A DNA stretch of 64,000 nt, taken from the NCBI RefSeq assembly GCF_023734135.1, contig NZ_AP025730.1:5456001-5520000 (forward strand), in the 5' to 3' direction. Below, piece by piece: positions 7,942 to 16,391 of the stretch. This stretch comes from Sphaerotilus microaerophilus. Its GTDB lineage: Bacteria > Pseudomonadota > Gammaproteobacteria > Burkholderiales > Burkholderiaceae_C. The first letter of the stretch is position 1. Each line of letters begins with the position of its first letter. Under the pieces are notes generated by a model. The model ran no database searches and was not told where the DNA came from. It saw nothing but the letters and a program-made list of their open reading frames with translations. The position numbers and the translations under genes are program-made.

Positions 7942-8640
7942 ATGAGCACTCCCCTGTCCCAGACGGCTGCGTACTACGGCAGCCCCGTCCTTTCCGCCGC
8001 CGAACGCAACCGCGTGCTGCGCAACACCTACTGGCTGCTCGCGCTGTCGATGGTGCCCACCGTGCTGGGCGCCTGGATCGGCGTCGCCACCGGGCTGGCC
8101 CGGGCGATGTCGCCGGGCGTCGGCCTGGTGGTCTTCCTGGTCGGCTCGTTCGGCCTGATGTTCGCCATCGAGAAGACCAAGAACTCCGCCGCCGGCGTGC
8201 CGGTGCTGCTGGCCTTCACCTTCTTCATGGGGCTGATGCTCTCGCGCCTGGTCGGCGCGGTGCTGGGCCTGAGCAATGGCGCCAACCTGATCATGCTGGC
8301 CTTTGCCGGCACGGGAGGTGTGTTCTTCGCAATGGCCACGCTGTCCAGCGTGATCAAGCGCGACCTGAGCGGCATGGGCCGCTGGCTGTTCATCGGCGCG
8401 ATGGTGCTGATGGTGGTCGGCATCGCCAACGTCTTCATCCAGTCCAGCGCGCTGATGATGGCACTGTCGGTGCTGGCGGTGGGGATCTTCTCGGCCTTCA
8501 TCCTGCACGACCTCAAGCGCGTGCGCGATGGCGAGGAGACCAACTACATCACCGCCACGCTGGGCGTGTACCTGAGCCTGTACAACGTCTTCCAGTCGCT
8601 GCTGGCCATCTTCGGCCTGGGCGGCGGCAGCGACGACTGA
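7942..8640 (+). CDS. Bax inhibitor-1/YccA family membrane protein
   Basis: A 232-residue protein with seven predicted membrane segments, of the BI-1/YccA (UPF0005) family. In E. coli, YccA modulates the FtsH protease. The diagnostic C-terminal pattern is present: IFSAFILHDLKRVRDGEETNYI then a last helix GVYLSLYNVFQSLLAIFG. A good ribosome-binding site (CCAGGAGCC) precedes ATG 7942. It follows terC by 50 bp and is followed by a strong terminator, so terC and this gene form a two-gene operon. Function in this organism is inferred from family only. Confidence 0.93.
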   Translation: MSTPLSQTAAYYGSPVLSAAERNRVLRNTYWLLALSMVPTVLGAWIGVATGLARAMSPGVGLVVFLVGSFGLMFAIEKTKNSAAGVPVLLAFTFFMGLMLSRLVGAVLGLSNGANLIMLAFAGTGGVFFAMATLSSVIKRDLSGMGRWLFIGAMVLMVVGIANVFIQSSALMMALSVLAVGIFSAFILHDLKRVRDGEETNYITATLGVYLSLYNVFQSLLAIFGLGGGSDD

Positions 8641-8692
8641 CCGTTCGCGCAGCGCGCCAGCTTCTCTCCCGGCGGGCCGTGGTCCCGCCTTC

Positions 8693-8717
8693 AGCGGCCC
8701 GGCGGGGCCGCTTTTTT
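8693..8717 (+). terminator. Rho-independent terminator of the terC operon
   Basis: Plus strand: 8-bp stem AGCGGCCC / GGGCCGCT, loop GGCG, T-run at 8712-8717. It lies 53 bp after the stop of the BI-1 family gene. Confidence 0.9.
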
Positions 8718-8728
8718 GTGCCTGCGGA

Positions 8729-8857
8729 TCAGCGTGCCACGGGCTGGGCGGCCACCGGGGCAGAGGCAGGCGCATCCGGCGCGCCCGCGTAGAGCTGCAC
8801 GCCCACCGACATCAGGCCCACGGCGAGGGCGATCTTGATCCAGTCCATCAGGTCCAC
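8729..8857 (-). CDS. 42-residue ORF resembling the NapB leader peptide
   Basis: A GTG-initiated ORF (GGAG eight bases upstream), 124 bp after napC on the same strand. The product begins VDLMDWIKIALAVGLMSVGV and continues QLYAGAPDAPASAPV, then stops after nine more residues. It aligns without gaps to the first 35 residues of NapB (MTIKDCIKIALAVGLVAMGL...), with roughly 20 identities, but has no heme motif. It is therefore either a truncated napB duplicate or a small membrane/secreted protein of the nap operon. An in-frame ATG at 8848 would give 39 residues. It is not NapE by sequence. Confidence 0.5.
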   Translation of the reverse strand: MDLMDWIKIALAVGLMSVGVQLYAGAPDAPASAPVAAQPVAR

Positions 8858-8981
8858 GGTACGACTCCGGTTGATCGGCGGCGGTGGGTTCACCGCCATG
8901 GAGCCGATCGTGCCCGCAGGCGCGCCGCGAATCCTTCAACTGGGTCAGGAAATGCGCAGTCCGTGACCGCGACGCGCCGTT

Positions 8982-9674
8982 TCAGCGCGACGCCGCCTCG
9001 GAGGCAGCCTGCGCGGCTTGATTGGGGTTGACCACCCCCGGGCTGCTCGGGTCGGCCGGCGCCTCCTTGGGCGCGCCGATGTGCTGCTCCACCGGCGGCA
9101 AGGTGTGCGCAATGCCCTTGTGGCAGTCGATGCAGGTCTGGCCGGCGTTGAAGGCCACCTGGTGCTTGGCCGACGAGCGCTGGTTCTGCTCGGCGTAGTC
9201 CATCGACTCGAAGTGGTGGCAGTTGCGGCACTCGCGGCTGTCGGTGCGCTTCATGCGGTCCCACTCGTGCTGGGCCAGCTCGGCGCGCTTGGCGTTGAAC
9301 TTCTCCGGTGTGTCGATGCTGCCCAGCACCTTGTGCAGCACCTCGTTGCTCGCCTGGATCTTGCGGATCATCTTGTGCCCCCACTCCTTGGGCACGTGGC
9401 AGTCCGGGCAGGTGGCCCGGACGCCGGTGCGGTTCTGGTAGTGGATGGTGTTGCGGTACTCGGCGTAGACGTTGTCACGCATCTCGTGGCAGGAGATGCA
9501 GAACTCCTCGCGGTTGGTCCATTCCATCGCGGTGTTGAAGCCGCCCCAGAACAGGATGCCTGCCACGAAGGTGCTGGCGAGGATGCCGAAGCGGCGCGTC
9601 TTCACCGCCGCCCAGCCCCGTGCGATCAGGCCCGGGCGGGCCACCTTGTCGTTGTCAGTCGATTGGTCAGCCAT
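8982..9674 (-). CDS. napC: NapC, tetraheme quinol dehydrogenase
   Basis: A 230-residue member of the NapC/NirT family, which oxidises membrane quinol and passes electrons to NapB. One N-terminal membrane anchor (FGILASTFVAGILFWGGF) precedes a periplasmic domain with four heme motifs: CISCH, CPDCH, CRNCH and CIDCH. Length and heme spacing are normal for NapC. It is the last major gene of the napDAGHBC operon, 29 bp after napB. The C-terminal 40 residues are Pro/Ala/Gln-rich (EAPADPSSPGVVNPNQAAQA) and look like a disordered tail. Confidence 0.97.
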   Translation of the reverse strand: MADQSTDNDKVARPGLIARGWAAVKTRRFGILASTFVAGILFWGGFNTAMEWTNREEFCISCHEMRDNVYAEYRNTIHYQNRTGVRATCPDCHVPKEWGHKMIRKIQASNEVLHKVLGSIDTPEKFNAKRAELAQHEWDRMKRTDSRECRNCHHFESMDYAEQNQRSSAKHQVAFNAGQTCIDCHKGIAHTLPPVEQHIGAPKEAPADPSSPGVVNPNQAAQAASEAASR

Positions 9675-9703
9675 GGTGGAACTCCTCCTTGCCGCTCATC
9701 GGC

Positions 9704-10174
9704 TCACTGCAGCCCACGGGCGCGCTGGAAGGTGTTGCCCACCAGCGGCTTGGCGTCGGTCTGCGGCACGTGGCACTGGGTGCAGAAGTAGCGCCGCGGG
9801 CTGATGTTGTCCAGCTCCTGGCCCTCGCGGGTGCGGAAGTGCGTGACGCTGACCTTGGTCGCTCCGCTCTCCTTGGTCTTCTGCCAGGCATGGCAGTCCA
9901 TGCACTTGTTGTAGTTGCGGGTGATCTGGTAGCCCGAGGTGGTGTGCGGGATCAGCGGCGGCTGCTGCACGAAGTCGCGGTCGGCCGGGCCGTGGTCGCG
10001 CTCCTGCTTGTGGCCTCCGGGCGGGTTGTCCTGGTTCACCGGCGTCCCCCCGCGTAGGCCCTGCAGCTTGACGGGGGCGGACGCTGCCGCATCCGCCGCG
10101 CGGGCGAACTGCTGCAGGCCCATGGCCACGAGGCCGACGGCCAGGGCGATCTTGATGCAATCCTTGATGGTCAT
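9704..10174 (-). CDS. napB: NapB, diheme cytochrome subunit of periplasmic nitrate reductase
   Basis: A 156-residue small subunit that transfers electrons from NapC to NapA. It has a signal peptide (MTIKDCIKIALAVGLVAMGL) and two heme motifs, CMDCH and CTQCH, in the family context (NYNKCMDCHAW and RRYFCTQCHVPQTDAKPLV). The true start is at 10174, with GAGGAGGG upstream inside the end of napH; the napH stop is only two bases before it. In-frame sequence upstream of this ATG is not real protein. Its leader is nearly repeated in the small ORF downstream of napC. Confidence 0.97.
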   Translation of the reverse strand: MTIKDCIKIALAVGLVAMGLQQFARAADAAASAPVKLQGLRGGTPVNQDNPPGGHKQERDHGPADRDFVQQPPLIPHTTSGYQITRNYNKCMDCHAWQKTKESGATKVSVTHFRTREGQELDNISPRRYFCTQCHVPQTDAKPLVGNTFQRARGLQ

Positions 10175-10176
10175 GG

Positions 10177-11109
10177 TCAGACCCTCCTCGTGTCGAAACG
10201 GTGTGTGTAGGTGAAGACATCCGGGCCGCAGACGTCGATGCAGCGGCCACAGTTGGTGCAGGCGGAATCGGTGATGACGGGCGAGGCGCCGCCCTTGCCC
10301 CTGTCCTTGCCCTTGAGTGCGATGGGAATGACCTGCGGCTCGGGGCACACGGCGTAGCAGTCCGCGCAGTCGTTGCAGCGGCTGCTGTGGCGTGCCGAGA
10401 CACGCAGCAGCGCAACCCGGCCGATCAACGCATACATCGCACCCACCGGGCAGACGTGGCCACACCAGCCGCGCGGCGCGACCAGCAGGTCGAACACGAA
10501 CACCGCCGCGGTGACGCCCCAGGCGACGCCGCCACCGAAGATCAGTGCGCGCTGCGTCAGGCTCACCGGGTTGACGGTCTCCCAGGCCGCAAAGCCGCTC
10601 ACCGCGCTGGCCAGCAGCACGGCGCCCAGCAGCCAGTACCGCAACGACCCACGCGGCGCCCGACCGGTGTGGATCCCCAGGCGCCGGCGCAGCCAGGCCG
10701 CGGCATCGGTCACCACGTTGACCGGACAGACCCAGGCGCAGAACACCCGCCCGCCCACCAGGGCATAGAAGGCGACCACGATGCCCGCGCCGATCAGCGC
10801 CGACAGCTCCGGCACATGCCGCGCCGCCAGCGTCTGCGCCAGCACGAAGGGATCCGTCAGCAGCAACACGCCCAGCGTCAGGCTGCTGGACAGGTTGCCC
10901 TTGACGATCCAGACACCGGCCAGCGGGCCGAGCAGGAACAGGCCGAAGATGGCGCACTGCACCAGCCGGCGCAGCAGCCAGAAGCGGTGCGCGGCGAGCC
11001 AGCCCTTCATGCGCACCGCCTCGCGGCCGGGCCGTTGAACCTGGCCGGCGTGCTTGAGGCCAAAGGTGCGCGACTCGGCGGGGGTGGCGATGGGTGGCGT
11101 CAGCTTCAT
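10177..11109 (-). CDS. napH: NapH, membrane quinol-oxidising ferredoxin-type protein
   Basis: A 310-residue membrane iron-sulfur protein that, with NapG, can feed electrons from ubiquinol into the Nap system. Membrane segments surround two conserved cysteine motifs facing the cytoplasm (CAWVCPVN and CGHVCPVG). Two C-terminal 4Fe-4S motifs follow, [12 protein letters not shown] and [12 protein letters not shown]. The start overlaps the napG stop by four bases (ATGA), indicating translational coupling. Operon order D-A-G-H-B-C with no E or F inside is a known betaproteobacterial arrangement; napF sits in the neighbouring operon. Confidence 0.96.
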   Translation of the reverse strand: MKLTPPIATPAESRTFGLKHAGQVQRPGREAVRMKGWLAAHRFWLLRRLVQCAIFGLFLLGPLAGVWIVKGNLSSSLTLGVLLLTDPFVLAQTLAARHVPELSALIGAGIVVAFYALVGGRVFCAWVCPVNVVTDAAAWLRRRLGIHTGRAPRGSLRYWLLGAVLLASAVSGFAAWETVNPVSLTQRALIFGGGVAWGVTAAVFVFDLLVAPRGWCGHVCPVGAMYALIGRVALLRVSARHSSRCNDCADCYAVCPEPQVIPIALKGKDRGKGGASPVITDSACTNCGRCIDVCGPDVFTYTHRFDTRRV

Positions 11110-11930
11110 GGCGCGCCTCCGGAGGCGGCTGCGCCGGGCGCGAGCACCGGTGGCGTGTAGGGCGCTGCCCCCGAACGCAGCGGCGCCAGGTCACCGGGCA
11201 CGGCGTGTTCGGGCAGGCGCTGCACCGGCGCGTCGAAGTGGGGACGGCCGTCGCGACTGCCGGCCTCCCAGCCCTTGCGGTAGTGGTGCCCCAGCTCGCC
11301 GCGGGCGATGGCCGCCGGCAGCACCTTGATGGCGGCCTGCTCCAGCACGCAGCTCTTCTCGCACTTGCCGCAGCCGGTGCAGGCCCCGGCATGCACCGTG
11401 GGCAGCAGCATCGCGTGGCGGTCGCTGCGCGGGTTGGAGACTTTCTCCAGCGTGATGGCCTGGTCGATCACCGGGCAGACGCGGTAGCAGACGTCGCAGC
11501 GCAGGCCCAGGAAGTTCAGGCAGTTCTCCTGGTCGATCAGCACCGCCACGCCCATCTTCGCCTTCGCGATGTCGGTGAGCGCCGGATCGAGCGCGCCGGT
11601 GGGGCAGGCCTTGACGCAGGGCACCTGCTCGCACATCTCGCAGGGGATCTCGCGGGCGACGAAATAGGGCGTGCCAATGGCCACGTCCGCGGCGATGCCA
11701 TCGCCCCAGCGCGAGAGCTTCAGGTTCTGCGGCGGACAGTCGCGCACACACAGGCCGCAGCGCACGCAGGCGGCCAGGAAGCGGTCTTCCGCGAGCGCGC
11801 CCGGCGGGCGGATCGCCTGCGCCGGCCGCGCCAGCGCCGGCCGCCCAGCCAGGGCCGCACCGCCGGCGATGAGCCCGGCGGTGGCGGCGCTGGCAGCGCC
11901 CTGCATCAGTTCACGTCGCGACAGCTTCAT
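11106..11930 (-). CDS. napG: NapG, periplasmic ferredoxin-type protein
   Basis: A 274-residue Tat-exported protein (twin-arginine [14 protein letters not shown]) with four 4Fe-4S binding regions: [43 protein letters not shown] and [11 protein letters not shown]. It partners with membrane-bound NapH in electron transfer to NapA. The Ala/Pro-rich C-terminus ([14 protein letters not shown]) is probably flexible. It starts 13 bp after the napA stop and ends overlapping napH. Confidence 0.96.
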   Translation of the reverse strand: MKLSRRELMQGAASAATAGLIAGGAALAGRPALARPAQAIRPPGALAEDRFLAACVRCGLCVRDCPPQNLKLSRWGDGIAADVAIGTPYFVAREIPCEMCEQVPCVKACPTGALDPALTDIAKAKMGVAVLIDQENCLNFLGLRCDVCYRVCPVIDQAITLEKVSNPRSDRHAMLLPTVHAGACTGCGKCEKSCVLEQAAIKVLPAAIARGELGHHYRKGWEAGSRDGRPHFDAPVQRLPEHAVPGDLAPLRSGAAPYTPPVLAPGAAASGGAP

Positions 11931-11943
11931 GGCGAGCAGAGGG

Positions 11944-14502
11944 TCAGGCCCTCACCACCTTGACGGCGCACTTCTTGAAATCGGTCTCCTTCGAGATCGG
12001 GCAGGTGGCGTCCAGCGTCAGCTTGTTGACCAGCCGGCCCTCGTCGAAGAAGGGCACGAAGATCAGGCCCTTGGGCACCTTGTTGCGGCCCTTGGTCTCC
12101 ACCGCCAGCTCGATCTCGCCACGGCGCGAGGCCACCTTGACCTTCATGCCGCGCTGGATGCCGCGCGCCTTGGCGTCGTCGGGGTGCATGAAGCACACCG
12201 CCTCGGGCACCGCGCGGTGCAGCTCGCCCACGCGGCGGGTCATGGTGCCGGTGTGCCAGTGCTCCAGCACACGGCCGGTGCACAGCCACAGGTCGTAGTC
12301 CTTGCCCGGGCTCTCGGCCGCCGGCTGGTAGGGCAGCGCGAAGATCACCGCCCGGCCGTCCTTGTGGCCGTAGAACTTGATCCCCTCGCCCGCCTTCACA
12401 TAGGGGTCATAGCCCTCGCGGAAGCGCCACAGCGTCTCCTTGCCATCCACCACCGGCCAGCGCAGGCCGCGCGCCTCGTGGTAGACGTCGAAGGCCGCCA
12501 GGTCGTGGCCGTGGCCGCGGCCGAACTCGGCGTACTCCTCGAACAGGCCCTTCTGCACGTAGAAGCCGAAGGCGGTGGACTCGTCGTTGCGGTAGTCCTT
12601 GATGTACTTGCCGTTGACCTTGCCCAGGTCGGCCGCCGGGAACTTGTTGACCTTGCCGTTCTTGTAGAGCACGTCGAACATCGACTTGCCCTTGAGTGCG
12701 GGCATCTTGGCGATCAGCTCGGCCGGCCAGACCTCCTCGATCTTGAAGCGCTTGGCGAACTCCATCATCTGCCACAGGTCCGAGCGGGCCTGGCCCGGCG
12801 CGCTGACCTGCTGGCGCCAGAACTGGGTGCGGCGCTCCGCGTTGCCGAAGGCGCCTTCCTTCTCCACCCACATCGCCGCGGGCAGCACCAGGTCGGCGGC
12901 CATCGCGCTGACCGTCGGGTAGGGGTCGCTGACCACCACGAAGGCCTTCGGGTTGCGCCAACCCGGCAGGATCTCGCCGTTGATGTTCGGCCCGGCCTGC
13001 ATGTTGTTGTTGGTGGTGACCCAGTAGCAGCGCAGCTTGCCGTCCTTGAGCGCGCGGCTCTGGGCCACGGCGTGCAGGCCGATCTTGTCGGGGATGGTGC
13101 CCTCGGGCAGGCCCCAGATCTCCTCGGTGTGGCGGCGGTGGTCCGGGTTGGTCACCACCATGTCGGCCGGCAGGCGGTGCGCGAAGGTGCCCACCTCGCG
13201 CGCGGTGCCGCAGGCGCTGGGCTGGCCGGTGAGGCTGAACGGGCCCGAGCCCGGCGTGCTGATCTTGCCGGTCAGCAGGTGGATGTTGTAAACCATGTTG
13301 TTGGCCCACGTGCCCCGGGTGTGCTGGTTGAAGCCCATGGTCCAGAAGGACACCACCTTGACCTTCGGGTCGGCATAGAGTCTGGCCAGGTCTTCGAGCT
13401 GCTTGACCGGCACGCCGCTGAGCTTGCTGACCTTCTCGGCGGTGTACTCGCTGACGAACCTGGCGTACTCGTCGAAGCTGATCGGCGTCGCGTCGTTCGG
13501 GTTGTTCTTGGGCTTGCCGTCGGCGCCGGGGTAGCCGTTGGAGGTCGCGTCCTTCTCCAGCGCATGGCCGGGGCGCAGGCCATAGCCGATGTCGGTGGCG
13601 CCCTTCTTGAAGTTGATGTTCTTCTTGACGAACTCGGTGTTCACCTTTTTGTTGGTGATGATGTAGTTCGCGATGAAGTTCAGGATCGCCAGGTCGGTCT
13701 GCGGCGTGAAGACCATCGGCTGATCGGCCAGGTCGAAGCTGCGGTGCTCGTAGGTGGACAGCACCGCGACCTTGACGTTCGGGTTGGACAACCGGCGGTC
13801 GGTGATGCGGCTCCACAGGATGGGGTGCATCTCGGCCATGTTCGAGCCCCAGAGCACGAAGGCGTCGGCCTGCTCGATGTCGTCGTAGCAGCCCATCGGC
13901 TCGTCGATGCCGAAGGTGCGCATGAAGCCCGTCACCGCGCTGGCCATGCAATGGCGCGCGTTCGGATCCAGGTTGTTGGAGCGAAAGCCCGCCTTCCAGA
14001 GCTTGCTGGCAGCGTAGCCCTCCCAGATCGTCCACTGGCCGGAGCCGAACATGGCGATCGAGCCCGGGCCCTCGGTCTTCAGCGCCTCCTTCCACTTGGC
14101 GGCCATGATGTCGAAGGCCTCGTCCCAGCCCACCGGCACGAAGTCGCCTTCCTTGTCGTACACGCCGTTCTTCTTGCGCAGCAGCGGCGTGGTCAGGCGG
14201 TCCTTGCCGTACATGATCTTGGACAGGAAGTAGCCCTTGATGCAGTTCAGCCCGCGGTTGACCGGCGCCTCCGGGTCGCCCTGGGTGGCGACCACGCGCC
14301 CGTCCTGCACGCCCACCATCACCGAGCAGCCGGTGCCGCAGAAGCGGCAGGGCGCCTTGTCCCAGCGCACCGCCACGTCGGCGGCGGTCTTGGCCGGCGC
14401 CGGTGCGGCCGCCTCGGCCACGACGGGCATGGAAATGCCGGCCGCAGCCGCGCTGGCCGCCAGGGCCTGCGATTTCAGGAAGTCACGGCGATTCGATTCC
14501 AT
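11944..14502 (-). CDS. napA: NapA, catalytic subunit of periplasmic nitrate reductase
   Basis: An 852-residue Mo-bis-MGD enzyme reducing nitrate to nitrite in the periplasm. Its Tat signal contains [19 protein letters not shown]. The N-terminal 4Fe-4S site is [14 protein letters not shown] followed by the fourth cysteine in [11 protein letters not shown]. Further NapA signatures include [20 protein letters not shown] and [18 protein letters not shown]. The ATG at 14502 gives the correct Tat signal; in-frame sequence upstream of it is not conserved-looking. It is preceded by a 155-bp gap after napD and followed directly by napG. Length is slightly above the usual 830 or so residues. Confidence 0.98.
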   Translation of the reverse strand: MESNRRDFLKSQALAASAAAAGISMPVVAEAAAPAPAKTAADVAVRWDKAPCRFCGTGCSVMVGVQDGRVVATQGDPEAPVNRGLNCIKGYFLSKIMYGKDRLTTPLLRKKNGVYDKEGDFVPVGWDEAFDIMAAKWKEALKTEGPGSIAMFGSGQWTIWEGYAASKLWKAGFRSNNLDPNARHCMASAVTGFMRTFGIDEPMGCYDDIEQADAFVLWGSNMAEMHPILWSRITDRRLSNPNVKVAVLSTYEHRSFDLADQPMVFTPQTDLAILNFIANYIITNKKVNTEFVKKNINFKKGATDIGYGLRPGHALEKDATSNGYPGADGKPKNNPNDATPISFDEYARFVSEYTAEKVSKLSGVPVKQLEDLARLYADPKVKVVSFWTMGFNQHTRGTWANNMVYNIHLLTGKISTPGSGPFSLTGQPSACGTAREVGTFAHRLPADMVVTNPDHRRHTEEIWGLPEGTIPDKIGLHAVAQSRALKDGKLRCYWVTTNNNMQAGPNINGEILPGWRNPKAFVVVSDPYPTVSAMAADLVLPAAMWVEKEGAFGNAERRTQFWRQQVSAPGQARSDLWQMMEFAKRFKIEEVWPAELIAKMPALKGKSMFDVLYKNGKVNKFPAADLGKVNGKYIKDYRNDESTAFGFYVQKGLFEEYAEFGRGHGHDLAAFDVYHEARGLRWPVVDGKETLWRFREGYDPYVKAGEGIKFYGHKDGRAVIFALPYQPAAESPGKDYDLWLCTGRVLEHWHTGTMTRRVGELHRAVPEAVCFMHPDDAKARGIQRGMKVKVASRRGEIELAVETKGRNKVPKGLIFVPFFDEGRLVNKLTLDATCPISKETDFKKCAVKVVRA

Positions 14503-14657
14503 GGTGTGTTCGCTCGGTGGGGTGATCAGAGAATGCAGCAGCGCCGCCCACATTGGGCCCAGGGCCCGCGGGGAAGATCTGCCGTGATGAGTCGGAGGTC
14601 CGGGACCGGCTGGGAGCAGCCGGGAGCAGCCGGGGAAATCAATGTGCGCCGCGCCCC
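14503..14657 (-). other. napD-napA intergenic gap with a short tandem repeat
   Basis: A 155-bp non-coding gap in an otherwise tight operon. It holds a tandem 10-mer, GGGAGCAGCC twice (14612-14631), and a G/C-rich inverted repeat GGGCCC-AG-GGCCC. No promoter or T-tract terminator was recognised. Confidence 0.4.
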
Positions 14658-15014
14658 TCAGCCGGGCGGTGCGCTGCCGTAGCGGGCCAGCTCGGCCAGC
14701 CCCATGCGCCAGTCGGTGGCGCCCTGCAGCACCGGCCCGGCCACTGGCTGGGCAGCCGGCGCATTGGCCGGCGTACCGGAGTACTCGTAGACCAGCGAGG
14801 TCGACAGCACCTCGGGCCACAGGGCGATCTGCGCCAGCTGGCCGGCCGCGCTGACGGGCAACCCGTCGGCGGTGCAGGCATCCTCCAGCACCGCCACCAG
14901 GCGGCCATCACCCGGGTTGAGCGCCACGTCCACGCCCGCCAGCGAGCCCATGCGGGTGACGACGGCGTCCAGATCGTTCATTCGGGTGCGCACCACGGCG
15001 CCGAGGATGTTCAT
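14658..15014 (-). CDS. napD: NapD, NapA Tat-signal chaperone
   Basis: A 118-residue cytoplasmic chaperone that binds the NapA Tat leader and supports cofactor insertion. The ferredoxin-like NapD pattern is clear: [19 protein letters not shown], then [19 protein letters not shown] and [15 protein letters not shown]. The start at 15014 has AGGAG eight to twelve bases upstream; an in-frame upstream extension to 15131 runs into the regulatory boxes and is rejected. The C-terminal 35 residues (after [12 protein letters not shown]) are longer than usual. It is the first gene of the nap operon. Confidence 0.92.
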   Translation of the reverse strand: MNILGAVVRTRMNDLDAVVTRMGSLAGVDVALNPGDGRLVAVLEDACTADGLPVSAAGQLAQIALWPEVLSTSLVYEYSGTPANAPAAQPVAGPVLQGATDWRMGLAELARYGSAPPG

Positions 15015-15117
15015 GGCCCTGCTCCTGACCCCAGGCTTGCTCACCCTCCAACGGAGGGGATCAGGCAACCTCGGAAGACTGCAAAGTGTGCCGTTCCCAA
15101 CGACGGCCGGCACAGAC

Positions 15118-15131
15118 TTGACTATGCTCAA
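15118..15131 (-). promoter_or_regulatory. FNR/DNR-like box, napD-proximal
   Basis: TTGACTATGCTCAA: one mismatch from TTGAC-N4-GTCAA. Its centre is 110 bp upstream of the napD start, and it is the box closest to the nap operon. Confidence 0.5.
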
Positions 15132-15148
15132 GTTTCGATCGCAGGGCT

Positions 15149-15177
15149 TTGATGCTCGTCAAATTGACGAACATCAA
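15149..15177 (-). promoter_or_regulatory. Twin FNR/DNR boxes forming one long palindrome
   Basis: Two full-consensus boxes sit one base apart: TTGATGCTCGTCAA (15149-15162) and TTGACGAACATCAA (15164-15177). Their centres are 15 bp apart, and together they form a near-perfect 29-bp inverted repeat (outer arms TTGATG / CATCAA). They lie about 140-155 bp upstream of napD and downstream of the nitroreductase stop, so nap is the obvious target. Confidence 0.72.
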
Positions 15178-15217
15178 GGCTGACGGACCCCCGCCGGCCC
15201 TGGGGTTCTCCCGAGGG

Positions 15218-15805
15218 TCAGGCGACCCATTGCACGAAGTCGTCCACCGCCGGGCGCTGGCGCGGCGGCTTGCTGCTCAGTGGCGTGCCCAGGCTGATGA
15301 AGCACACAGCCTCCTCGCCCTCGCGCACGCCAAAGGCACTGCGCAGCAGCGGCGAGCGCAGCGCCCGCCCGCTCGACAGCCCGCTGGCGTAGCCCCGCGC
15401 ACGCGCGGCCAGCAGCAGGTTCTGGATGGCGCAGCCCAGCGACAGCAGCCGCTCGGCAGGTGGTACATCGGGATCTTCGGCACGCAGGTCGGCAATGGCC
15501 AGCAGCAGCACCGGCCCCCGGACGGCCTTGCGGCGCGCGTCCTCGATCTGCCCGGGCAGGGCCTGCGGGTCGCGCTCCAGCAGCGCATCGGCAAAGCACT
15601 GCGCCAGGCGCTCGCGCGCCGCGGGGCCGAGCACCAGGAAGCGCCAGGGCCGCAGCTGCCCGTGGTCCGGGGCCGCCGCCGCGGCGGCGAAGAGCTCGCG
15701 CAGCTGCCGCTCGTCCGGGGCCGGCTCGCCCAGGCGCTTGGGTCCGACGTGCTGGCGGGTGTGGATCAGCGCGTCGCAGAGCTCGGTGAGCTGGGTGTCA
15801 TCCAT
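15218..15805 (-). CDS. Nitroreductase family protein
   Basis: A 195-residue FMN-dependent nitroreductase-fold protein. Typical segments are AAAAAPDHGQLRPWRFLVLG (flavin-binding N-terminal part), LLSLGCAIQNLLLAARARG and VCFISLGTPLSSKPPRQRP near the C-terminus, resembling the YdjA-type minimal nitroreductases. The ATG at 15805 overlaps the end of napF by eight bases, so it is the last gene of the dnr-ccm-napF operon. The substrate is unknown; the operon context suggests a redox role under oxygen limitation. A nap-specific function is not established. Confidence 0.85.
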   Translation of the reverse strand: MDDTQLTELCDALIHTRQHVGPKRLGEPAPDERQLRELFAAAAAAPDHGQLRPWRFLVLGPAARERLAQCFADALLERDPQALPGQIEDARRKAVRGPVLLLAIADLRAEDPDVPPAERLLSLGCAIQNLLLAARARGYASGLSSGRALRSPLLRSAFGVREGEEAVCFISLGTPLSSKPPRQRPAVDDFVQWVA

Positions 15806-16364
15806 GGTCGGCCTCGGGGGCGGTCGAACGGTCGGGCGCGGCTGCGGTCGCCGCGGGAGGGGCAGGCTCGGCCATCGTGATCGCGGCCACCGGGCAGAGC
15901 GACACGCACTCGCCGCAGCCCGTGCAGGCCTCGGTGTCGATGCGCAGCTGCGCCACACCGCCCAGCGCGGGCACGAAGCGCAGGGCGCGCGCGTCGCAGG
16001 CGTCGGCACACAGGCGGCACTCGACCCGGTGCTGCGCCAGGCAGCCCGTGCCGATGGCCACGCGCCAGGTGAAGGCCGGCGGCGTGGCGGTCGCTGCGGG
16101 CACGATCGCCCCGGTCGTGCAGGCGCTGCGGCAGGCACCGCACTCGTCGCAGCCCTGCCGGGCAAAGCTCAGGACCGGGAAGCCGCCCGCCGCAAGCAGG
16201 CCGCGCGGGCAGGCGCGCACGCAGTCGCCACAGCGGCTGCAGCGTTCGGTGAAGGCCGCATCGGGCCGCAGCGCCCAGGGCGGGCGCGGCTGGGGCACCC
16301 GGGCCGCGGCCAGCTCGGCCGGCCGGGCCGCAGCGCGCAGGAAGAAGCGTCGGCGTGGGTCCAT
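15798..16364 (-). CDS. napF: NapF, ferredoxin-type protein
   Basis: A 188-residue cytoplasmic iron-sulfur protein with four cysteine motifs: CSRCGDCVRACP, CDECGACRSACT, CRLCADACDA and CTGCGECVSLCP. The arginine-rich MDPRRRFFLRAA N-terminus is typical of NapF, which is thought to help load iron-sulfur or activate NapA before export. It is not in the nap operon itself; it lies 27 bp after ccmI in the cytochrome c maturation operon, separated from napD by the nitroreductase gene and the FNR boxes. Confidence 0.93.
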   Translation of the reverse strand: MDPRRRFFLRAAARPAELAAARVPQPRPPWALRPDAAFTERCSRCGDCVRACPRGLLAAGGFPVLSFARQGCDECGACRSACTTGAIVPAATATPPAFTWRVAIGTGCLAQHRVECRLCADACDARALRFVPALGGVAQLRIDTEACTGCGECVSLCPVAAITMAEPAPPAATAAAPDRSTAPEADHG

Positions 16365-16391
16365 GCCACCCAGTCTGTGCGCCCGCGCGCC

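Noticed and set aside
8880..8897. Terminator after napC (GGCGGTG hairpin)
   Set aside because: A 7-bp stem GGCGGTG/CACCGCC exists but has no T-run on either strand.
11671..14682. Plus-strand open frame of 1003 codons opposite napA
   Set aside because: Antisense shadow; no domain recognisable and napA motifs are unambiguous.
15015..15131. N-terminal extension of NapD to an upstream start
   Set aside because: The extension would run into the FNR boxes and is not NapD-like; ATG 15014 has a proper ribosome-binding site.
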